Positions 1 through 6,963 of a DNA stretch of 45,117 nucleotides are shown in pieces (within the stretch, counting starts at the first letter, position 1; each line of letters begins with the position of its first letter). Where the stretch lies: NCBI GenBank assembly GCA_017624275.1, contig JAGANG010000078.1, positions 1 through 45,117 on the forward strand. Direction: 5' to 3'. A program made the position numbers and the translations under genes. Source of the stretch: Spirochaetales bacterium. GTDB taxonomy: Bacteria > Spirochaetota > GWE2-31-10. The notes beneath the pieces were generated by a model. The model worked only from the letters and a program-made list of their open reading frames with translations, was not told where the DNA came from and made no database searches.

Positions 1-193
1 AATAATTGTTTTGTAAATTTTACATGTAAAATATTTTTTCATTGAGCGTGTTCTACAGAATTTTCCTATAAAATTCTAATACCTTTTCGGGTATTTTAGG
101 TACTTTTTGTGTTTTTTGATGTTTTTTCGGTTCTTTTCTGCCGTCTGTAATTCTCTTTTAGGATATTTTTTGTAATCACAAAGTCGCTTAACA
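1..193. other. left-edge AT-rich stretch without a supportable gene
   Basis: No convincing gene is seen here. There is a perfect 14-bp palindrome TTTTACATGTAAAA at about 18-31 and a small hairpin AATACC/GGTATT at 78-95. A minus-strand ATG at 40-42 opens a frame that runs off the left edge, but it has no ribosome binding site, so I do not call it a gene. Confidence 0.5.
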
Positions 194-242
194 TAAAAAA
201 AGTGTACCGCCAAAATTGTTACCAACTTTTGAGGTACACTTT
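194..242 (-). terminator. Rho-independent terminator of the XRE gene
   Basis: A 10-bp perfect stem, AAAGTGTACC at 199-208 with GGTACACTTT at 233-242, is followed on the minus strand by a run of seven T. It sits just past the stop codon of the XRE gene. The right arm matches the terminator at 33599-33616 in 17 of 18 bases. Confidence 0.75.
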
Positions 243-295
243 CAATTAATCACCGTTTTTTTCTTCATCTGAATATTCAAGTATAGTTTCTTCTA

Positions 296-586
296 TTAAC
301 TTAATGACATTTTCTTTGATTGAATTGCAAATAATCTCTTTTTTTCTTTCTCGATTTCTATGCTGTTTTCATCCGGTAAAAACAATTTATAAATATCAAT
401 TTTCAACGCACCGGCAATTTTTACCAACGTTTTATCACTGGGCCACAATCGATGACTTTCGATACTGTTTATTGTTTGTTCCGAAATATCTGCCTTTTCC
501 GCCAATTCAAACTGTGACCAATTTTTGTTTTTCCGCTGTTTTTTTAAATTAACAGAAAGCCGTTTTCTCAATTCTATCTGTTCCAT
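296..586 (-). CDS. XRE-family HTH transcriptional regulator
   Basis: A 96-residue DNA-binding protein. Residues about 9-63 form a Cro/C1-type helix-turn-helix (QRKNKNWSQFELAEKADIS, then a recognition helix around SEQTINSIE), with the usual downstream helices TLVKIAGALKIDIYKLF. The C-terminus is charged and basic. I start it at the ATG at 584-586, the normal N-terminus for the family, although no clear ribosome binding site precedes it. An in-frame TTG at 683-685 would add 33 residues without similarity. It diverges from the unknown gene at 748, and a perfect palindrome lies between them. It is therefore probably a repressor of itself and of that pair. A terminator follows its stop codon. Confidence 0.85.
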   Translation of the reverse strand: MEQIELRKRLSVNLKKQRKNKNWSQFELAEKADISEQTINSIESHRLWPSDKTLVKIAGALKIDIYKLFLPDENSIEIEKEKKRLFAIQSKKMSLS

Positions 587-702
587 TTTGTGATTTTTAC
601 TGAAAATAGCTTCTTCTAAAAACGTATTTAAAATACCAATAAAACTATTTTTTGTATTTACAATACTTAAAATATAGATTATCAATACATAAACAAGTAA
701 AG

Positions 703-723
703 TTACGTATTATGAATACGTAA
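703..723. promoter_or_regulatory. perfect 9-3-9 palindrome, probable XRE operator
   Basis: TTACGTATT, spacer ATG, then AATACGTAA is an exact inverted repeat in the divergent interval between the XRE gene and the gene at 748. It lies 25 bases upstream of the ATG at 748 and covers a possible -10 (TATTAT, 708-713). The position and perfect symmetry fit a dimeric XRE repressor site. Binding itself is inference. Confidence 0.7.
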
Positions 724-747
724 TTTACATTTTTTAAGGAGTTAAAT

Positions 748-1305
748 ATGGGATTTTTCGGCGATTTATTAAATTTTGGGGTAAATATGGTTCAAACTTA
801 CATGGATAATGAACCCAAGATAGTATTAGAAAACTTAATTAGAAATATCGTTATTAGGTCTGGGAATCCAGACGAACTTTGGAATCTTGCCTATATGGCA
901 GCTATAGATTCAAAAAATACATATTGGATTGAATATTTTGTTTCTCCTGAATACAGACAAAATGCATTAATTGCTGCACAAAACAGTAAAGTTTTTGAAA
1001 AATTACAAAACATAGATAGAAAAACTTCTGAAGCTTCAATGCGTGATAGCAGAATCATTCCAACTAATATTACTTCTTTAATGGGCTTTTATTGTAAAAG
1101 TATTATGGACTGCCATGCAAATTGTGTTGAAGCTAATTCTAGAAACGATTTTAATGCTTTAAATCAATTTATTAATGAAGCTTTTAATATCGTAAATAAT
1201 ATACAAATGGAATTAAATAAAGCTCTTAATTCAGTCAATTTAATGTTGCAAGCTAATAATTCTAATTCGCCACAATCTTCTAATAATAATCAAGGAGGCT
1301 GGTAA
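748..1305 (+). CDS. unrecognised soluble protein, Asn/Ser-rich tail
   Basis: A 185-residue protein I do not recognise. It has no signal peptide and no membrane segment. The body is predicted mostly helical, and the last 20 or so residues are a low-complexity Asn/Ser/Gln tail ending GGW. The start is well supported by AAGGAG seven bases before the ATG. The stop codon overlaps the ATG of the next gene by one base (TAATG), and the next gene's ribosome binding site (AGGAGG) lies within this gene's last codons. The two are therefore probably translationally coupled and their products may act together. The upstream palindrome and divergent XRE gene suggest repression. No catalytic motif is visible, so no function is assigned. 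Confidence 0.8.
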   Translation: MGFFGDLLNFGVNMVQTYMDNEPKIVLENLIRNIVIRSGNPDELWNLAYMAAIDSKNTYWIEYFVSPEYRQNALIAAQNSKVFEKLQNIDRKTSEASMRDSRIIPTNITSLMGFYCKSIMDCHANCVEANSRNDFNALNQFINEAFNIVNNIQMELNKALNSVNLMLQANNSNSPQSSNNNQGGW

Positions 1306-2096
1306 TGATTATTATTTCTATTATAGCTACAATAATTTCATTAGTACTTACTTTTATGAGTGCTAAGAAATACGAAGATATAACTTATTCACCAGCTGTT
1401 TTATCTTTTATTATTTTGTGTGTGGGTGTAATTTTCTTTTCTGACATTGAAATTATCGAAAAAATTATAACCATTGCAATATTTGTAGTTCTTCTGGCAA
1501 TAACAAAATCTGTTTGGGGAAAAATTGAAAAAGACAGAGAGTTAATTGAAAAGAAAGTAAATGGAATGCAAATTTGTACACCAAAATACTTAAAAAAATT
1601 TCGTGAAAATTTGGATGTTACAATAGCTGGTTTAATTGGATTGGGAGCTGCAGGAATATTTACAACGCTAGCAAACTCTTCACCTTATTTTAAACAACAA
1701 TTTTTTTCAAACCTTAATAAAGACAGTATTAGTGAAGCAGGTGATTTTCTAAAAGAATTATTCGATGAAGTAAAAAATGAAATTAATGACATGAATGATT
1801 TTGTTGCGTATAACGAAACTCAAAATCTACAACCAGTTCAAATACCTCAACCTACTCAAAATCAATTACGCCAACCAGTAACATCTGAAACTTTATGGGA
1901 AAGTCAAAAAGAAGCCATAAAAAAAATATTAGTTAAATACGTAATGACATTGACGACCTTGGATACAAATATTTCGTTTTTAAAAGAGAATAAGCTTCTT
2001 GCTGATTCAAACTTACATCCAGTCGGAATAATTTTAAACTTTGCTTATACCGTCGGAAGTGTTGCTTGCATTTTTCTGTTACCTGCAATTCTTTAA
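1305..2096 (+). CDS. unrecognised multi-pass membrane protein
   Basis: A 263-residue protein I do not recognise. Three hydrophobic segments crowd the N-terminus (about residues 1-18, 27-46 and 50-68). They are followed by a charged stretch, a Gly/Ala-rich weakly hydrophobic segment around residues 108-125 (LIGLGAAGIF), a hydrophilic Gln/Pro-rich linker near 175-195, and a final hydrophobic segment at the C-terminus. It is the second gene of a two-gene unit and overlaps the first by one base. A terminator follows immediately. The layout (regulator, soluble partner, membrane partner) resembles small stress or defence cassettes, but nothing in the sequence names a function. Confidence 0.8.
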   Translation: MIIISIIATIISLVLTFMSAKKYEDITYSPAVLSFIILCVGVIFFSDIEIIEKIITIAIFVVLLAITKSVWGKIEKDRELIEKKVNGMQICTPKYLKKFRENLDVTIAGLIGLGAAGIFTTLANSSPYFKQQFFSNLNKDSISEAGDFLKELFDEVKNEINDMNDFVAYNETQNLQPVQIPQPTQNQLRQPVTSETLWESQKEAIKKILVKYVMTLTTLDTNISFLKENKLLADSNLHPVGIILNFAYTVGSVACIFLLPAIL

Positions 2097-2105
2097 TTGT
2101 CTATA

Positions 2106-2137
2106 AAAGCTGCTCCAAAATTGAAGCAGCTTTTTTT
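2106..2137 (+). terminator. Rho-independent terminator after the two-gene unit
   Basis: AAAGCTGCT pairs with AGCAGCTTT around a short A/T loop, followed by seven T. It is 10 bases past the stop codon at 2096. Confidence 0.85.
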
Positions 2138-2166
2138 ATTTAATGTTTTTTTACAAGAATTTTTTT

Positions 2167-2273
2167 TGGTCTAGCCGTATATCAGAGACCAGTAATGCTA
2201 GAGTTTATCAAAATCAAAAAGGGAGGTTAATCACAAGCCGATTTTAAGTCGGCAAAACACCGAATCGTTCGGT
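2167..2273 (+). promoter_or_regulatory. structured leader upstream of the InlB-repeat lipoprotein
   Basis: The 275-base gap before the lipoprotein gene holds several inverted repeats. GGTCT/AGACC lies near 2167-2187, GCCGA (2237-2241) pairs with TCGGC (2249-2253), and ACCGAA (2259-2264) pairs with TTCGGT (2268-2273). A Shine-Dalgarno-like GGGAGGTTAA at 2221-2230 has no start codon after it, yet it echoes the real site AGGAGGTTAA before the gene. It could be a regulatory 5' leader or the relic of a lost gene start. It matches no riboswitch class that I recognise. Confidence 0.4.
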
Positions 2274-2371
2274 AAATCAATTTTTATTCAAATAAAGAAA
2301 GTCACACACAACAATCAATAATAAACGTTTTCAGTACAATCTCAATATTTTAGTTTTTCAGGAGGTTAATA

Positions 2372-4627
2372 ATGAAAAATTTTTATCACTTAATTTTTAG
2401 TTTATTTGTTTTATCAACTTTGGTTTTATCCGGTTGTACTACTTATTCTGCCGACAGTAATAATGACGGTGCAAATGTCACTTTCGATGAAAAATCATCT
2501 GACATGGGATTTATTATTTCATTCGGGAGTCAAGGCCGTGCGTCTTATTACACAATCGACGAAGTATCGTATTTCAAAGTTTGGGTAAGTTTAGGTTCAA
2601 ATATTGTCGCAGAAAAAACAGCAACTTTTTCCGATACCGTGAAAATCGGTCTTACAAAAGAGGGACTTTATACTATTGCAATCACTGCTTACAATTCTAA
2701 GAATGACCCGATTGCCGACGGTTCTACTCAAAAACAACTTTATTATGATTCCGGATATCAACGAGTTTCCATTGCTATTACTCCGTACAGCAAATCTATC
2801 GATATAATCGTAGATGTAGAATGGATTCAACCGGAAGACACAAGCGACGGTTATGAAGCTACTTTTATGATGAATGACGGAAGCGGTAATTCCGAAGTTT
2901 TTTACAGCAAATCTATTTCATCTGATTCCGAAAGTTACTATTCTTGCGGTCGCTATTCTTTTTTCACTGATGACATTCCGGTTCCTACTCGTCCCGGCTA
3001 CTTATTTAACGGTTGGTGTTCCGACGCTGAATGTTCTAATGTGGTACGAACATATACAATTTTCACTGATGATATAAAACACGGTTATTACATGTCCGAT
3101 GACACTACTTATTATGCAAAATGGGTTGAAACTCCTAATTTGATTTGGAGCGGTTCTAAGTTTTTACGAACAAAGCAGATTTTTGACAGCTCATATTTTG
3201 AATCTTTCAATAACAGCGGAACTTTCACTGTTTATTTTCACAATGATTCACCGGATCCGAAATACGACAGCATTTCTTTATCTGCCGGTTCTACACAGAT
3301 TTACACAAAAAATGTACATATCGAAGGTTCTGAATACAAAAGCTGTTCTTTCACTTTGACAAAAGAAAATTTAGATTTGTTAAAAACAAACGGTCTTACA
3401 GTGTCATCTTCAAGTCATTATGATTTTTACTTGCGAGGACTTGCTTTTGCAGAGGGAGAATCATATACCGAAACAGGTTATACAATCACTTATAACCTTA
3501 ACGGCGGAGAAAATCATTCTTCCAATCCTTCTGTTTTTACGGAAGACGATTATATTTATTTGCAATCTCCTACTTATGCCGGTTATAAGTTTTGCGGTTG
3601 GTATGAAAACGAAGATTGTTCCGGCTACAGTATCGATTGTATTTACGGCGACGAAAGAAATGCAAACGTAGAACTTTGGGCAAAATGGGAAGAAACAGCA
3701 TTCGTTCCGTTCCCGACTGAAGCAGTTGTCAGCTCAAACGGCGTTTATACAGCTACTTTGGTAAAAGAGGGATTTACCGACGGCTGGTGTGGCGGTGACG
3801 ACATTGATTACCTAAAAGTCGTTCTTGCTCCACGTGACGTAGTAGCAAAAATGATAACAGGCGAAATTTCTAATGAATCTGAATTATTTACAGATGAAAA
3901 CATGTGTTACGTTTATGCAAACAACAATGTCGGCAACGGTAAAATCACTGTTTCAAATCTTTCTACAGATACATATTTGCAACCGGTCGGAACAAACGGT
4001 ACCGAATACACCGGACTTGCCGTACGAACTGACGACGAGGGAAATTACGTTGTATTGTTCGATATTACAAAAATTAACAAAGATATTCTTTTGGCAAAAA
4101 GCAATATGGAATCAAACGATGATGTCTGGGAAAACAAAGGCAATATCGAAAGCGACTACATCCCGATGGTGTTGGGCTGCGTGACAGGTGATTATTCATG
4201 TTATCCGTTCCAAATGTGGTGTGTCGGTGTGGCAGTTCTCGAACCGACTGACGAGGCATTCCCTGAAACTCTTAATAAAGAAACTTTACCTACAGCAAAT
4301 GAAGTTAAGTATATCTATGGAAATTTCACGGATTGGAATTACACAGAATTAACAAATAATACCTATGAGTTTACATTCTCCGATGACGTTTTGAATTATT
4401 GCTACAATGATTATTTAGAATTCCTTTTCTACACAGATGACCAAACTGTCAGAATAGGCGGAGGAACTTTTACTTCTCTTGATGAAAATGTGGAATTAAC
4501 AAATAGTTATGATTACGTAAAATTGCCGATTTCATTACTTAGTGAAGGTACAAAATATTTAATTACTTTCACTGCAACCGGTGATTACACTGCGACTGTC
4601 AGCGTTTGTCCTACAGAAAGCTTCTAA
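2372..4627 (+). CDS. large lipoprotein with InlB B-type repeats
   Basis: A 751-residue predicted surface or periplasmic lipoprotein. The signal peptide ends in the lipobox LSGC with Cys22 as the lipidation site. Two Listeria-Bacteroides (InlB B / Flg_new) repeats are visible. The first, about residues 163-251, contains RPGYLFNGW and ends YYAKW. The second, about 370-438, contains YAGYKFCGW and ends LWAKW. The C-terminal 100 residues start YIYGNFTDW and look like a separate beta-rich domain, perhaps carbohydrate-binding, but this is uncertain. The start is set by AGGAGG before the ATG. It stands alone between terminators. InlB-type repeats occur in many adhesins and surface proteins; the ligand here is unknown. 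Confidence 0.8.
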   Translation: MKNFYHLIFSLFVLSTLVLSGCTTYSADSNNDGANVTFDEKSSDMGFIISFGSQGRASYYTIDEVSYFKVWVSLGSNIVAEKTATFSDTVKIGLTKEGLYTIAITAYNSKNDPIADGSTQKQLYYDSGYQRVSIAITPYSKSIDIIVDVEWIQPEDTSDGYEATFMMNDGSGNSEVFYSKSISSDSESYYSCGRYSFFTDDIPVPTRPGYLFNGWCSDAECSNVVRTYTIFTDDIKHGYYMSDDTTYYAKWVETPNLIWSGSKFLRTKQIFDSSYFESFNNSGTFTVYFHNDSPDPKYDSISLSAGSTQIYTKNVHIEGSEYKSCSFTLTKENLDLLKTNGLTVSSSSHYDFYLRGLAFAEGESYTETGYTITYNLNGGENHSSNPSVFTEDDYIYLQSPTYAGYKFCGWYENEDCSGYSIDCIYGDERNANVELWAKWEETAFVPFPTEAVVSSNGVYTATLVKEGFTDGWCGGDDIDYLKVVLAPRDVVAKMITGEISNESELFTDENMCYVYANNNVGNGKITVSNLSTDTYLQPVGTNGTEYTGLAVRTDDEGNYVVLFDITKINKDILLAKSNMESNDDVWENKGNIESDYIPMVLGCVTGDYSCYPFQMWCVGVAVLEPTDEAFPETLNKETLPTANEVKYIYGNFTDWNYTELTNNTYEFTFSDDVLNYCYNDYLEFLFYTDDQTVRIGGGTFTSLDENVELTNSYDYVKLPISLLSEGTKYLITFTATGDYTATVSVCPTESF

Positions 4628-4641
4628 CCATTTTCTATAAC

Positions 4642-4684
4642 AACAAAGTACTGCAAATAATCACGCAGTACTTTGTTTTTTTTA
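4642..4684 (+). terminator. Rho-independent terminator of the lipoprotein gene
   Basis: A perfect 13-bp stem, AACAAAGTACTGC at 4642-4654 with GCAGTACTTTGTT at 4665-4677, followed by a T run. Confidence 0.9.
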
Positions 4685-4700
4685 ACTCGGAGGAAAAATT

Positions 4701-4976
4701 ATGGAAACAAAAAACAACGTAGAATTTAAAAGAACACCTTTTTTCGGATGGGAATGTCTCATTTGCGGTAAAGTAGTAGAAACATTTTCTATTCTAAAAC
4801 CTTCAGATCTAGAATCTTTAAGTCCAGAATCTTCAGGTCTCCCATGTCCTGATTCTCATTTTCTCGGTATGCACGTCTGGGAAAGAATTACTCCAATTTC
4901 AAAGTTAAGGGATAAAATCATCCCTCAATGGAAGGAATCTAAAAGTTCATTTTATAAAAATTCGTGGGGACTGTAG
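4701..4976 (+). CDS. small Cys/His protein, possible zinc binding
   Basis: A 91-residue protein I do not recognise. A CLICGK knuckle near residues 20-25 and a later CPDSHFLGMH segment could together bind a metal ion, which is inference. The middle (residues 34-46) is a Ser/Pro-rich loop made of short imperfect repeats, visible in the DNA as two near-copies of an AGAATCTT-containing unit. The ATG has a strong GGAGG site. It is the first gene of a likely three-gene unit with the amidohydrolase and the acetyltransferase, with no terminator between them. Length and composition give no further hint. Confidence 0.7.
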   Translation: METKNNVEFKRTPFFGWECLICGKVVETFSILKPSDLESLSPESSGLPCPDSHFLGMHVWERITPISKLRDKIIPQWKESKSSFYKNSWGL

Positions 4977-5014
4977 CCAGACAACTAATGTCAAAATCGG
5001 GGAAAATCTACAAC

Positions 5015-5755
5015 ATGACAGATGTTCACGTACACATAGGACAATTTAACGACAAGTATTATGATTCTCACGCAGTTTTTAATGCCATTGAGCAATCGGC
5101 AACTGAGTTCGGAATCGATTGTGTTCGATATTCTTCTACATCATCGTGCCGTTATGATGTAGAGTTATTTCGAATAGAAGAAGAAATTGCTGTCGCTCAA
5201 AGTTATAAATCTTCAATAATCAAAACACAGCCCTATTTATGGTTTACACCTCGTTATGCCACGCAGGGAATCTCCGTAAAATCTGCGATGCAAGCATTTG
5301 ACTATTGCGGCTTTAAACTTCATCCGTTTGCTCACAATTGGGATTTTGAAAATGCGTCACATAGAAAATCGCTGGATGAAATATTTAGTTACAGTGCTGA
5401 AAATCGTAAATCTATTTTAATCCATTGCGGAGTAGGGGAAGTTCAATCTCCTACACGCTTTGAATGTTTTATAAAAAATCATCCGAACGCTCCTGTAATT
5501 TTGGCACACAGCCAACCTTGCAATAAAACAATAAAAATGATGTCAAAATATCCAAATGTAAAATGTGACACTGCATTTCTTTCCCTGCGAGAAATAAAAC
5601 GTCTGATTTTAGAAGTTAATAAAAATAATCTTGCCGAATCTCGTATTTTGTTCGGAAGTGATTTCCCGAATACTCATTATTGGAATAACAAAAACATCAG
5701 TCTTACAAAGCAATACCAAAAAGATTGTAAGCAGATTCATATTTTACGTTCCTAA
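5015..5755 (+). CDS. amidohydrolase-family metal-dependent hydrolase
   Basis: A predicted TIM-barrel metal hydrolase of the amidohydrolase-2 type, 246 residues from the chosen ATG. Visible metal and active-site signatures in order are DVHVH near the N-terminus (the HxH pair), FKLHPF mid-protein, ILIHCG, VILAHSQP, and FGSDFP near the C-terminus (catalytic Asp). The ATG at 5015 has GGGGA 11 bases upstream and places HxH at the N-terminus as usual. ATG 4988 and GTG 4964 are alternatives, the last overlapping the preceding gene. The substrate is unknown. It sits between a small Cys/His protein and a GNAT enzyme, suggesting modification or breakdown of a small molecule. Confidence 0.85.
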   Translation: MTDVHVHIGQFNDKYYDSHAVFNAIEQSATEFGIDCVRYSSTSSCRYDVELFRIEEEIAVAQSYKSSIIKTQPYLWFTPRYATQGISVKSAMQAFDYCGFKLHPFAHNWDFENASHRKSLDEIFSYSAENRKSILIHCGVGEVQSPTRFECFIKNHPNAPVILAHSQPCNKTIKMMSKYPNVKCDTAFLSLREIKRLILEVNKNNLAESRILFGSDFPNTHYWNNKNISLTKQYQKDCKQIHILRS

Positions 5756-5805
5756 CTTTTTTGATATATAGTCTTTTGATAAATGCTAAAGTAAAGGACA
5801 AAAAA

Positions 5806-6294
5806 ATGTTGAATGTTATAAAACTGGAAAAAGATAAACTTAATGACGCAATAAAAATCTGGAATGATGTTGTACTGGATGGTAATGCTTTCCCGCAGAC
5901 TGAATTATTAGATACAGAATCCGGCTATAATTTTTTCGCTTCTCAATCTTTCACCGGAATCGCTGTTGATAATGATACAAACGAAGTTGTCGGGCTTTAC
6001 ATTTTGCATCCCAATAACGTCGGAAGATGTGGACATATATCAAACGCAAGTTTTGCTGTCAAAAAAAATAAACGAGGACTACATATCGGCGAAGCTCTTG
6101 TACAAGATTGCCTTTCAACTGCTAAAAAATTAGGCTTCAAAATCTTGCAATTCAACGCTGTCGTATCTACAAATCTACCGGCTTTAAAACTTTATGAAAA
6201 AATGGGATTTACCAGATTAGGAACAATACCAAACGGTTTTCGTATGCCCGACAATAATTATACAGATATAATTCCGCATTATATCGAGTTATAG
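5806..6294 (+). CDS. GNAT-family N-acetyltransferase
   Basis: A 162-residue acetyltransferase that would transfer acetyl from acetyl-CoA to an unknown amine. The acetyl-CoA loop is RGLHIGEAL (a variant of R/Q-x-x-G-x-G/A) near residue 88, and the family's C-terminal ALKLYEKMGF motif follows. The ATG at 5806 is preceded by AAAGGAC at good spacing. A longer frame from TTG 5761 adds 15 residues that are not part of the fold. It is the last gene of the unit with the amidohydrolase. Its stop lies only 10 bases from the stop of the convergent membrane-protein gene, and no terminator is seen between them. Confidence 0.88.
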   Translation: MLNVIKLEKDKLNDAIKIWNDVVLDGNAFPQTELLDTESGYNFFASQSFTGIAVDNDTNEVVGLYILHPNNVGRCGHISNASFAVKKNKRGLHIGEALVQDCLSTAKKLGFKILQFNAVVSTNLPALKLYEKMGFTRLGTIPNGFRMPDNNYTDIIPHYIEL

Positions 6295-6304
6295 CTTGCT
6301 CTGT

Positions 6305-6946
6305 TTATTGAATCTTTATAATATTTCTTTTACTTATTTTGAGTATCACAAACAATGCAATTGCTGCAATCAAAATACTTAAACAATGTAACGGCTTGTA
6401 AAAGAACAACAAACTGTTAAAAAGACCGTTACATAAACATACACCTATTGTTGATACTCCTAAAATCCACCATTGTTTCCTTTCTTTTATAAAAGACGCA
6501 CTTAAATTTATTAATAGCCAAATTAAAATATTTAATGCCAACGGAGTTAATAATTCAAAAATATTATTCGGTATTTCTGTTCTGAGAATTTGACTTATGG
6601 AAAATACAGTATTGATTCCGAAAAGAATTGCTCCCGTTCTAAGCCAAACCGGCATTTTTCTACCATTAAAATGTAACAACAAAACAGCTGCCGTACAGAT
6701 TACAATTCCCAATAAACCTTGGTAATCCAACAACAAGTAATAAAAGAAAACTTGATACCATTCTATATGATTGTACGGTATTTTCTCCAATCGACCGAAC
6801 AAAAATATCCATGCAAAAGAAATCAATATCGAAAAAAAGCAATAATGAAGAAATCCTACTCGCTCGTCATGATTCGTTAATGCCAAAATCACCGGCAATA
6901 TACATATACAAAGCAACGGATAAAATAAAAGTGTTACAATATCCAA
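6305..6946 (-). CDS. multi-pass membrane protein of unknown function
   Basis: A 213-residue integral membrane protein with about seven hydrophobic segments (near residues 4-22, 33-51, 66-91, 100-120, 128-152, 158-178 and 183-203). I do not recognise the family. The start is TTG at 6944-6946, supported by a strong GGAGGA at 6952-6957 and no nearer ATG. It lies 17 bases downstream of the Omp85-like gene on the same strand, so it is likely the last gene of a unit with that gene and the LolB-like lipoprotein. Its relation to outer-membrane assembly is only positional. Confidence 0.75.
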   Translation of the reverse strand: MDIVTLLFYPLLCICILPVILALTNHDERVGFLHYCFFSILISFAWIFLFGRLEKIPYNHIEWYQVFFYYLLLDYQGLLGIVICTAAVLLLHFNGRKMPVWLRTGAILFGINTVFSISQILRTEIPNNIFELLTPLALNILIWLLINLSASFIKERKQWWILGVSTIGVCLCNGLFNSLLFFYKPLHCLSILIAAIALFVILKISKRNIIKIQ

Positions 6947-6963
6947 TTTATTCCTCCAACAAA

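Noticed and set aside
1..42. Partial minus-strand gene running off the left edge
   Set aside because: Only 14 codons are visible, with no ribosome binding site and no recognisable signal.
2167..2205. Possible tRNA or mobile-element end near GGTCTAGCC
   Set aside because: The short stems do not build a cloverleaf, there is no acceptor end, and no transposase gene or target duplication is seen.
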